Assembly: GCA_002715965.1 (NCBI GenBank)
Contig: PBAL01000047.1
Span: forward strand, 22,282-86,281
Reading direction: 5' to 3'
DNA from: Verrucomicrobiales bacterium
Lineage (GTDB): Bacteria > Verrucomicrobiota > Verrucomicrobiia > Limisphaerales > JAYPXF01
DNA: 64,000 nt
In this document: positions 9,843-17,116 of the stretch, one piece after another
Layout of the letters: every line of letters starts with the position of its first letter
How positions within the stretch are numbered: the first letter of the stretch is position 1
Notes under the pieces: generated by a model
The model's database searches: none
Told to the model about the DNA's origin: nothing
What the model saw: only the letters and a program-made list of their open reading frames with translations
Position numbers and translations under genes: made by a program

Positions 9843-9995
9843 ACCGCTAATTCACGCTCATCGACGCTGATGCTGGCAGCCTGATACTGTCGCGCGATCA
9901 ATGCCGCATCATCCTCCATTCAAGTAAGTCGGTTCTCACGGCAACGTCCCCCTTTGTTCCCCTTCCATCAGAGTCGATTAGCGTGAATTAGCGCT
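9843..9995. repeat. Inverted-repeat element with CGCTAATTCACGC-type ends
   Basis: CGCTAATTCACGCTCATC (9845-9862) faces its reverse complement at 9976-9993 (GATTAGCGTGAATTAGCG), 17 of 18 positions matching, with 113 nt between. The element sits between two convergent gene ends. Related units occur at 33891-33905 and 60537-60563, so this is a dispersed intergenic repeat family. It could act as a bidirectional terminator or be a non-autonomous mobile element. Confidence 0.6.
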
Positions 9996-10050
9996 TTCCG
10001 GCCGAACAATTCCAAACGCGTTCGCAATCGAATTCATCGGCTTGCAGCTG

Positions 10051-11598
10051 TTACCGAATCGAGCACTGCAAACCGGTCGGCACTTGTTGTCCATCGAGGA
10101 GCAGGCCCAATTCGAAAAACATCAGCATCAATGAATCTCCATAACTGACGGATGTGTAGTACGGGTGACTTTGACGACGTTCGGAGGAATACGGCAAAGG
10201 CTTGTCTCCATCGAAGAACAACTTCCGTGAGTGGTCGGCCAGGCGACGAGAGTCCTGCAAATACTTGTCTTCCTTTGAGATATGCCACGCGACATGCAGC
10301 AACGCCATGACCGGAGCGATCGTCTTGGGCGTGAGGTAACCGGGAGCGGAAGGCTCGGAACCCAGATAGCGATCAGCAGTGGCGAGGACCAGATCCCGAT
10401 AGCGCTCGTTGGGCTGTTGGCGATCTCGGTAGGCACACAACAACGCGTGTCGCGCGTCGGTATACGATCCGGCTCCGTAGACCGATGCCCATAACCCGCC
10501 GTATGGCGCGTAACGCTGGTTGATAAATGCCATCGGATAATTCGGTCGCGCCTTGCGCATGCCCGCGTTGGTCACTTCACCGGTGGCAGTGTCAGCAATC
10601 TTGGGAAAGCCTTTTCCGTCTGGCCTGAGATCGAACTTCAAGTCGAGGACTGCTTCGTCGATCGAACGAATGAACTTCTGCAGATCAGACTTTAGCGGAT
10701 CAGGCAACTTGGTCGATGCCTCCCGGCCATCTACCGCGAGCGCCAGGTTGTGAAGAATAAAAGCAACCTGGGGCGATTTGCCTTCAAAGCGAATCAATCC
10801 GCTCTCCGGATGTTGCCAACGACGCAGTGCCTTCAGGAATTGCCGGATGGGCACGAGGAGTTCGTCATCTTTGGTCGCCGCGTAAACTGAGGCCCAAGTG
10901 TCCAGGTAGAAGCCGATCTGTCGGGCAAACTCATAGCCCTTGCGCGGACCATGCTTGGAGTAATTCGCATGTCGTGAAAATTCACAGGTCTTCTGGTCAT
11001 AAACCTGATGATCCCAAAGACCCTTGGCAAACTTCAGCGCGGCTTTTGGCGCCAGCTTGCAGGTCGTGTCCCAGTGAATCCAGGGACCATAAAACTCATG
11101 AATGTCGGACACGCGGAACTCTCCGCGCTGAACACTCCCCAGGGTCACCCGATCGACGATCAAATCCCACGCCAGGTGCTCGCCCCACGCAACAAATCCG
11201 GTCACCTCACTCTGGGTGTTCTTGAAAAACCATTCGATCGAATCACGCGCCGATTGCCGATACATCGGTTTGCCCGTGACGATTGTGAGGTTTTCAAGAA
11301 GTTGATGCAGATCGATGTGATACATCGGATTGCAACCCGTGCTCGAATCAGCCGCCCGGAACAGACCGGAATAGATACCCAGCGTACGTTTCGATGTCTC
11401 CTGCGGCATACGCATCGTGCGCAGATCGATCGTATCCACAAACGACGGCGAATGCCGCTCACCATAACGATCCCTCCCCTCATTGATCATGGTATCCGCA
11501 TACTCCTGCGCCATCCGGAAGTAGATGTTCGTCGCCCCCTCCATGGCGAGAAGCCCCAGATGCAAACAAATGCAACAAATCAGAAATCTCAGACGCAT
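10051..11598 (-). CDS. Secreted alpha/alpha-barrel-like protein of unknown function
   Basis: The ATG at 11598 gives a signal peptide (MRLRFLICCICLHLGLLAME); the open frame extends to 11928, but that extension overlaps the oppositely oriented DUF1501 gene and lacks an export signal. The 515-residue product is rich in Trp/Tyr/His-containing helical segments (MYRQSARDSIEWFFKN, YGPWIHWDTTCKLAPKAALK, QIGFYLDTWASVYAATKDDE) reminiscent of six-hairpin (alpha/alpha)6 glycosidases, epimerases or polysaccharide lyases. No specific family could be named. Its neighbours and secretion suggest polysaccharide processing, which is inference. It is transcribed divergently from the DUF1501 gene at 11747. Confidence 0.65.
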   Translation of the reverse strand: MRLRFLICCICLHLGLLAMEGATNIYFRMAQEYADTMINEGRDRYGERHSPSFVDTIDLRTMRMPQETSKRTLGIYSGLFRAADSSTGCNPMYHIDLHQLLENLTIVTGKPMYRQSARDSIEWFFKNTQSEVTGFVAWGEHLAWDLIVDRVTLGSVQRGEFRVSDIHEFYGPWIHWDTTCKLAPKAALKFAKGLWDHQVYDQKTCEFSRHANYSKHGPRKGYEFARQIGFYLDTWASVYAATKDDELLVPIRQFLKALRRWQHPESGLIRFEGKSPQVAFILHNLALAVDGREASTKLPDPLKSDLQKFIRSIDEAVLDLKFDLRPDGKGFPKIADTATGEVTNAGMRKARPNYPMAFINQRYAPYGGLWASVYGAGSYTDARHALLCAYRDRQQPNERYRDLVLATADRYLGSEPSAPGYLTPKTIAPVMALLHVAWHISKEDKYLQDSRRLADHSRKLFFDGDKPLPYSSERRQSHPYYTSVSYGDSLMLMFFELGLLLDGQQVPTGLQCSIR

Positions 11599-11746
11599 GC
11601 GAAATCCAAGTCCGATCCGCACACGATGTCGAGTCCAGGCGACGAAAACTGGCAGGTTGAACGCTGAAGGAACTTCACTGAGCGTCAATCCATCCGATTG
11701 AGAGAAGCGCTTCACAATTGAGCAACGAAGGCCTACAATTCGCCCA

Positions 11747-13138
11747 ATGCCCGCGCCCAACCATATACCACCGCTTGCCCGTTCGCTGCTGCGACGGGAC
11801 TTCCTGCGGTTTGGTGCACTGGGGCTTTCGCTACCGCAGTTCTTATCCCTCAACGCGACGGCGAAGGTGGCCGAGAAGGGGTTTGGCAGGGCAAAGTCCT
11901 GCATCGTCATGTTCGCTTGGGGCGGCATCAGTCACTTGGATTCCTGGGATCCCAAACCCAGCGCACCGAGCGAAATCCGCGGCGAGTTTCTTCCGATTCA
12001 CACTTCCGTTCCCGGCGTCCTGGTCGGCGAGCATATGCCGTTGATCGCAAAGCAGATGCATCACATGACGGTGGTGCGCAGCGTACATCATCGCGCGCCT
12101 TCACATCGTTCGGCAGCCTATTGGAACCTCACGGGACACCAACCACCGAAACTCGACGGCGATTGGAACGCCACCCGCAATGATTGGCCGTGTATCGGCT
12201 CGATGGTGGCAGCCGCCAAGAGCAATGAACGCGTGAACGAGGCACTGCCGACGGCCGTCTCCCTGCCCTACCCGTTGGCCGATGGCGGCAAGGCCAATGG
12301 CCAGGACGGAGGATTTCTTGGCACCGCTTTTGACCCGGCCATCTTTCGTCCAACCAGCGGCGATCCGTATAAGGGTGTTTCACCAACGTCCGGGCACATT
12401 GATCTCAATTTCCCGCCGGGTTTGAACGATGCCCGCGCCCATGCACGCCGTTCCTTGTTGGGCGAGGTCGGGTCGGTCATCGGTTCACCGAAGGACACCG
12501 CGTCTTTCGAACAATCGCGCCAGGACGCCTTGGAAATGATGTTGAGTCCCGACGTCCGCAAAGCCTTCGATCTCGATCGCGAACCACGACGCGTGCGTGA
12601 GGCTTACGGCGATCACATCTGCGGTCAAAGCACGCTGCTGGCGCGACGGCTTTCTGAGGCGGGTGTGCCGTTGACGACGGTATATTGCGCCGCCGGCGAT
12701 CTGAACGGTTCGAGAGGCGACCACTTTGATACGCACGGATACAATTTCAAACGCCTGAGGAGGGACATGCTGCCTCCCTACGACCGGGCCTCGAGCGCAT
12801 TGCTGGAAGATCTGCATCAACGCGGTCGCCTCGAAGATACTTTGGTTTGCTGGCTCACGGAATTTGGCCGGACACCCAGGATCAACGGTCAGGCAGGTCG
12901 GGATCATTTTCCCAATTGCTACTCCGTGGCCTTCGCTGGTGCCGGCATCAAGGAGGGACACGTCTACGGCCGGTCGAACGCCATCGGCTACGAACCCGCC
13001 GACGCAGCCTGTGGGCCAGCCGATCTCCACGCCACGATCTTTCATGCCCTTGGCATCGATCCGCACCTTGAGATCCACGATCAGGTCGGTCGTCCTTTTC
13101 AGATTTGCGACGGCAAACGCCTGCCACTCTTTGCGTGA
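11747..13138 (+). CDS. DUF1501 family protein, twin-arginine signal
   Basis: A full-length (463 aa) DUF1501 protein. A twin-arginine-like motif (LLRRDFLRFGALGLSLPQFL) is followed by the family landmarks CIVMFAWGGISHLDSWDPKP, RSVHHRAPSHRSAAYWNLTG, STLLARRLSEAGVPLTTVYC, WLTEFGRTPRINGQAGRDHF and a C-terminal AIGYEPADAACGP/LHATIFHALGIDP block. DUF1501 proteins belong to the alkaline phosphatase/sulfatase-like fold group, are exported folded, and are usually encoded next to DUF1553/PSD cytochrome proteins; their substrates are not known. Here the partner is absent. The next gene starts at the base after its stop codon, so the two are probably co-transcribed. Confidence 0.9.
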   Translation: MPAPNHIPPLARSLLRRDFLRFGALGLSLPQFLSLNATAKVAEKGFGRAKSCIVMFAWGGISHLDSWDPKPSAPSEIRGEFLPIHTSVPGVLVGEHMPLIAKQMHHMTVVRSVHHRAPSHRSAAYWNLTGHQPPKLDGDWNATRNDWPCIGSMVAAAKSNERVNEALPTAVSLPYPLADGGKANGQDGGFLGTAFDPAIFRPTSGDPYKGVSPTSGHIDLNFPPGLNDARAHARRSLLGEVGSVIGSPKDTASFEQSRQDALEMMLSPDVRKAFDLDREPRRVREAYGDHICGQSTLLARRLSEAGVPLTTVYCAAGDLNGSRGDHFDTHGYNFKRLRRDMLPPYDRASSALLEDLHQRGRLEDTLVCWLTEFGRTPRINGQAGRDHFPNCYSVAFAGAGIKEGHVYGRSNAIGYEPADAACGPADLHATIFHALGIDPHLEIHDQVGRPFQICDGKRLPLFA

Positions 13139-13915
13139 ATGGAGGCCATTGATTTCAATCGCTCCTTTGTAACCTTTCGTATCGACACGGAGGTCCGGCA
13201 ACCGCTGACAGTCTCACACAAGCCGCCCTTCAGCCTGAACAACGCCCGGATCCCGATCGAGTGTCGTTGCACCATCAGTGAGAAGAAATCAGGCGCCAAG
13301 CAGACCTTTGTCCTGGGTGCCAGTTGCAAGACCGAACGGGTGGGAGTTGAAGAAGACATCTGGACGCAACCCAATGCCGACTACTGCCCAATCTTTTCCG
13401 AAGACCGATTTCTCAATTTGAAAACATACGCGAGGGTGGGAACGGAGGTAGACCGTTATCCGCCAGGCAGTGGCACGCAATCTGACCGACAAAGCGGACG
13501 AATCGAACACACCTTCGACAGTGTCCGGATCGACATAACCGCTGTCGAAGGAGAGGCATTGGAGTCAGCTCAAGAGATCGTCACCGCGGTTCTGGCAAAC
13601 CAACTCCTGGTCGCGCACACAGAATTGGAGAACGACCGGTATCACGCATTGATCGAATATCCGGTCAAGACCATCAACGCCAACGAAAGGGACTGGATCT
13701 ACCAGACCGATACCGGCCCGGTGCTCTTTCCTGACCTGTCGCGGGATCCGACTTCACTGATGTCAAGATTGGAACTGGCATTCGCAGCATTCAACAATCC
13801 CAAGTGGATCGAGTTCCTCCTCCGCGTCCCGACCAACGTCGCCGATGGAGCGGATGTCTACCACTATTCGCGCTCCGTCCGATGCGACGCCCACAACCAG
13901 ATCATCCGACTTTGA
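13139..13915 (+). CDS. Hypothetical cytoplasmic protein, 258 aa
   Basis: Not recognised. The ATG is immediately after the TGA of the DUF1501 gene, without spacing, and the stop overlaps the region of the next gene's GTG start (13917), which indicates a translationally linked run. No signal peptide or membrane segment is visible. The protein is mixed alpha/beta with several beta-like stretches (FVTFRIDTEVRQPLTV, HTFDSVRIDITAVEGEA, HTELENDRYHALIEYPVKTI) and a Trp-containing segment (NERDWIYQTDTGPVLFPDLS). Codon use matches the neighbours, which supports a real gene. A function cannot be assigned from sequence alone. Confidence 0.65.
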   Translation: MEAIDFNRSFVTFRIDTEVRQPLTVSHKPPFSLNNARIPIECRCTISEKKSGAKQTFVLGASCKTERVGVEEDIWTQPNADYCPIFSEDRFLNLKTYARVGTEVDRYPPGSGTQSDRQSGRIEHTFDSVRIDITAVEGEALESAQEIVTAVLANQLLVAHTELENDRYHALIEYPVKTINANERDWIYQTDTGPVLFPDLSRDPTSLMSRLELAFAAFNNPKWIEFLLRVPTNVADGADVYHYSRSVRCDAHNQIIRL

Positions 13916-13916
13916 T

Positions 13917-14981
13917 GTGAATAATCTTCGTTCTATCCGGCTTCGTCCGGCTTTGTTCCTCGCTTCCTGCCTGTCTCTGCTGTCCGGATCATCAATGATT
14001 GCCGGCGATCTTTCTCCGGCGCCGGCGGGATCGTTTTCGATTGTGGTCATTCCCGACACCCAGCACTACCGGGGGCGCGGAACCAAGGGAAGTGGCAAGG
14101 ACACGCAACCGCTGAGCAACGAGGTGTTCGAGGGATACACGGATTGGATCGCGGCCAACCTGGAACGACAACGTATTGTATTCGTCAGCCACGCCGGCGA
14201 CATCGTGGACATCAACAACCGGGCGCAATGGGCCTTGGCACGGCGCTGCATGGACAAGCTGCATGGTCGTGTTCCCTACGGCATCTCGGTCGGCAACCAT
14301 GACATGACTGCCGCCGGTGATTCCTCGCTGTTTCAGGAGTTCTTCCCCAGTTCGCGCTTTGTCGGTTTCGATTGGTATGGCGGTACGTTTGAAAATCCAG
14401 AAGGCAGACCGGCGATCTCCGGCAACAACGCCAACAGCATGCAATTGTTTGCGGCCGGCGGAATGAAATTCGTCGTCCTGCACCTGGAATGCAACGCCCC
14501 GGACGACGTTCTCAAATGGGCCGACTCCGTCCTGCGCCGGCACGCCGATCGACACGCGATGATCACGACCCACATGGGCCTGGGCCCGCGCGACAAACCG
14601 AAGCTGGCCAGCGATTATTTCGACGCGCCCAAGGGCCGGATGACCTGGACGAAGCGGCACGGCAAGCGCGGGAATTCACCGCAGCAGATGTGGGACAAGT
14701 GTTTCAGCAAGCACGCCAACCTCTTCCTGCTCTGCTGCGGCGACCAGAGCCGTACCCAGGCCATGCGTCTGAAATCAACGGGCCGGAATGGCAACACGGT
14801 GCATGAACTCTTGTCGGACTACGGGGCAAATGGACTTCGTGTCATGCGCTTCATCCCGACGGCCGATCGCATCGAAGTCCGCACCTGGAATCCGCTCACG
14901 GGCGCGCTTTGCGAATCGACGAAGATTGTCAAGGATCGCAGCCAGCATCAGTTCATGCTGTCACATGACATGAGCCGATAG
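13917..14981 (+). CDS. Secreted calcineurin-like metallophosphoesterase
   Basis: The GTG at 13917, 1 nt after the previous stop codon, gives an export signal (VNNLRSIRLRPALFLASCLS then LLSGSSMIAG); longer in-frame starts would run through the previous gene. The metallophosphoesterase motifs are in order: VVIPDTQHY near residue 45, HAGDIVDINN near 93, SVGNHDMT near 125 and TTHMG near 218, providing the Asp/His/Asn ligands of a two-metal centre. A C-terminal beta segment (VHELLSDYGANGLRVMRFIP) is typical of PVC secreted members. Phosphomonoester or phosphodiester hydrolysis outside the cytoplasm is likely; the natural substrate is unknown. Confidence 0.85.
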   Translation: MNNLRSIRLRPALFLASCLSLLSGSSMIAGDLSPAPAGSFSIVVIPDTQHYRGRGTKGSGKDTQPLSNEVFEGYTDWIAANLERQRIVFVSHAGDIVDINNRAQWALARRCMDKLHGRVPYGISVGNHDMTAAGDSSLFQEFFPSSRFVGFDWYGGTFENPEGRPAISGNNANSMQLFAAGGMKFVVLHLECNAPDDVLKWADSVLRRHADRHAMITTHMGLGPRDKPKLASDYFDAPKGRMTWTKRHGKRGNSPQQMWDKCFSKHANLFLLCCGDQSRTQAMRLKSTGRNGNTVHELLSDYGANGLRVMRFIPTADRIEVRTWNPLTGALCESTKIVKDRSQHQFMLSHDMSR

Positions 14982-14995
14982 CGGGCGCATTTAAG

Positions 14996-15320
14996 AGGAG
15001 CCCCGTAGCAACGTCCCTTGAACGTTTATTGCTTAGCCAACCTTGCGGCAGAAAAACGGTCGATTACAACGAAGGCCCTTGTAGGATGGGCCATCTACCC
15101 GTCCAAGGACGCGTGGCCTGACAACCAAATGGTGAGTCGAATTCTCCGAACGGTTCGTCTGCCACAAGTGCCTTTTATCGCTCAACCGGACAGGCAGATT
15201 GCCCATCCTACGGCTCTTGTTGCGAATCCAACTGAATAGAGACGGCTTAGTCTGGTATACCTCTCCCAATTTGACCGTGTGTCTCTAACGCCCAAAGGGC
15301 GTGGCTACGGCGCGAGAGCA
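14996..15320. repeat. Non-coding stretch with a GTAGGATGGGC inverted repeat and a CGCCC/GGGCG palindrome
   Basis: This 422-nt gap between the phosphoesterase and the transporter holds no convincing gene. A 24-nt arm at 15081-15104 (GTAGGATGGGCCATCTACCC then GTCC) faces its reverse complement at 15188-15211 with 21 of 24 positions matching, 83 nt apart. Nearby, CGCCCAAAGGGCG (about 15289-15301) is a short perfect hairpin. Such GTAGGATGGGC-type units resemble dispersed bacterial interspersed repeats; a MITE-like origin is an inference. Confidence 0.6.
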
Positions 15321-15403
15321 TCACTCGAATGCGCCCGGTGAAATCCGTGCGGCAATCCGGTCCTTGTCAGGCCGGAATGGACCGGGTGATAGTGCCAATC
15401 CTT

Positions 15404-15613
15404 ATGAGGACCAAATTGTATCTGGTTCTTCTCTGCTTTGTGCTGGCGGGGTTGCCCTGGCTGTTTCCCGCGGGTTCTTCAAGCCGCGTGCTTGGATTCC
15501 CGTGCTGGGCGATTTACAGCCTGGCGGTAAGCGCAGTCTACGCCTGCGTCGTGTCGTTCGTTGTCTGGCGCTTCTGGGAGATTGGGGAGGATGGATCCGA
15601 GCGTGGTGATTGA
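15404..15613 (+). CDS. Small membrane protein preceding a sodium:solute symporter (DUF3311-like)
   Basis: A 69-residue protein with two hydrophobic segments (LYLVLLCFVLAGLPWLF and CWAIYSLAVSAVYACVVSFV) and an acidic tail. The ATG at 15404 was preferred to an upstream in-frame ATG at 15329 because the extra residues are polar and unrelated. It ends 6 nt before the transporter start. Small two-helix proteins of the DUF3311/YhdT type commonly sit directly upstream of SSS-family permeases and are thought to be accessory subunits. Size, topology and position all fit that role. Confidence 0.75.
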   Translation: MRTKLYLVLLCFVLAGLPWLFPAGSSSRVLGFPCWAIYSLAVSAVYACVVSFVVWRFWEIGEDGSERGD

Positions 15614-15619
15614 CGCCTG

Positions 15620-17116
15620 ATGGAGGATCCAACGACATCGCAGGGGGCGTTTCTTGGTCTGCCGGGGATCATCTTCATCAGCATCTATGTCGCCTCGCTG
15701 TTGGTGGTTGGCTGGTTCGGGATGCGGGCAAGGAAGGAGAATTCGCTGAGCGATTTTTATCTTGGCGGGCGCAATCTCGGCTTCGTCATCCTGCTCTTCA
15801 CGCTTTTCGCCACCCAGTACAGCGGCAACACGTTGATGGCTTATCCGGGCAAGGCCTACCGGTCCGGATTTGAAATGCTTTTTGCCGTGGGCGCCATGGT
15901 GACGGTGACGGCCGTGCTGTTCATCTATGCGCCGCGTCTGCGACGGAGGTCGGAACGCAAGGGTTACGTGACGCCCGGCGATTTCATCCAGGATCGATTT
16001 GGCAGCCGGGCGCTGACAATTCTGGTTACGGTGCTCGGCATCCTCGCCCTGGTGAACTACCTGATCACGAATCTCAAGGTGCTTGGATTGGTGGTGCAGA
16101 ACATGACCGGTGGCGCCATCGGCTTCGAGACCGCGGTGGTGGTATTGGCCTTTGTGATGATCGCGTATGAGGCCATGGGCGGCATGCGGAGTGTGGCGTG
16201 GACGGATCTCACACAGGGCACGATCCTGTTGCTGGGCGTCCTGGTGTTGTTCGGTGCGGCGATGATCAAATTCGGGGGCACGACGGCGCTCACGATTAGC
16301 CTGGAACAACACCGGCCGGATCTTTGGAAGCTGCCCGATCTGCGAAAACTCACGACGTGGTTGGGCACGGTCATCCTCCTGGGGCTGGGCAATGCACTGT
16401 ATCCGCACACGGTGCAGCGGATCTATGCCTCGCGATCGGAAAGGGCCTTGCAGCGCAGCCTGCAGATCATGGTGTTCATGCCGTTCCTGGTCTCCTTCCT
16501 CATGATCCTGATCGGACTCATGGCGGCCGCCCGATTTCCTGGACTCGACCAGACCGGCAGCGATCAGGCGGTCATTTACATTCTGCGCGATCTCGCCGCG
16601 GATTCCGCGCTGCTGAAGGTGATCGGCATCATCTTTATCGCGGCGGTCATCGCGGCCACGATGTCCACCATCGACTCGGCCCTGCTGTCCATGTCGGCGA
16701 TGATCACCGCGGATTTGTATCGTCCAATGCGTCCGAATTCCCCCCAGGAAAGGCTGACCCGTTTCGGCAAGATCGCCACCGTGGTCGTGATGGCGGCAGC
16801 CGTCTGGATCACGATCTGGCTGAAGGACAAAACGATCTTCGCCATCATCGTCTTCAAACATGAACTGCTGATCCAGCTCGCCCCCGCGCTCATGATCGGG
16901 GTGCACTGGAAACGTCTGACGTCCATGCCGGTCTTCGTCGGCATGATTGCCGGCACCACAACCGCCGTATTGATGACGCTCGGCCTGCTCGGGCCGGCGA
17001 CCAAACCGCTCGGATTGCACGCCGGCGTCTGGGGCTTGATCGTCAATCTGATCTTTCTGTTTGCCCTGCAGGCATTCGGGTCCACCAAAAACAAGAATGA
17101 ACCATCAACAACCTGA
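15620..17116 (+). CDS. Sodium:solute symporter (SSS family)
   Basis: A 498-residue inner-membrane permease with about 13 hydrophobic segments. SSS-family features include SLSDFYLGGRNLGFVILLFT followed by FATQYSGNTLMAYPGKAYRS in the first helices, YVTPGDFIQDRFGSRAL in the loop before TM4, ALYPHTVQRIYASRSERAL, and ATMSTIDSALLSMSAMITAD, a conserved Na+-site-proximal signature of the family. Sodium-driven uptake of a small organic solute is expected; the substrate is not readable from sequence. It forms a probable unit with the small membrane protein upstream and overlaps the downstream DUF3604 gene by 20 nt, so solute uptake and the PHP-like enzyme are likely co-expressed. Confidence 0.93.
   Translation: MEDPTTSQGAFLGLPGIIFISIYVASLLVVGWFGMRARKENSLSDFYLGGRNLGFVILLFTLFATQYSGNTLMAYPGKAYRSGFEMLFAVGAMVTVTAVLFIYAPRLRRRSERKGYVTPGDFIQDRFGSRALTILVTVLGILALVNYLITNLKVLGLVVQNMTGGAIGFETAVVVLAFVMIAYEAMGGMRSVAWTDLTQGTILLLGVLVLFGAAMIKFGGTTALTISLEQHRPDLWKLPDLRKLTTWLGTVILLGLGNALYPHTVQRIYASRSERALQRSLQIMVFMPFLVSFLMILIGLMAAARFPGLDQTGSDQAVIYILRDLAADSALLKVIGIIFIAAVIAATMSTIDSALLSMSAMITADLYRPMRPNSPQERLTRFGKIATVVVMAAAVWITIWLKDKTIFAIIVFKHELLIQLAPALMIGVHWKRLTSMPVFVGMIAGTTTAVLMTLGLLGPATKPLGLHAGVWGLIVNLIFLFALQAFGSTKNKNEPSTT

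Noticed and set aside
11599-11928. N-terminal extension of the minus-strand gene 10051-11598
   Set aside because: It overlaps the divergent DUF1501 coding region and lacks a signal peptide; ATG 11598 gives a clean one.
15479-17020. Long His/Asp/Arg-rich minus-strand ORF
   Set aside because: It is the antisense shadow of the sodium symporter; composition is extreme and there is no recognisable domain.
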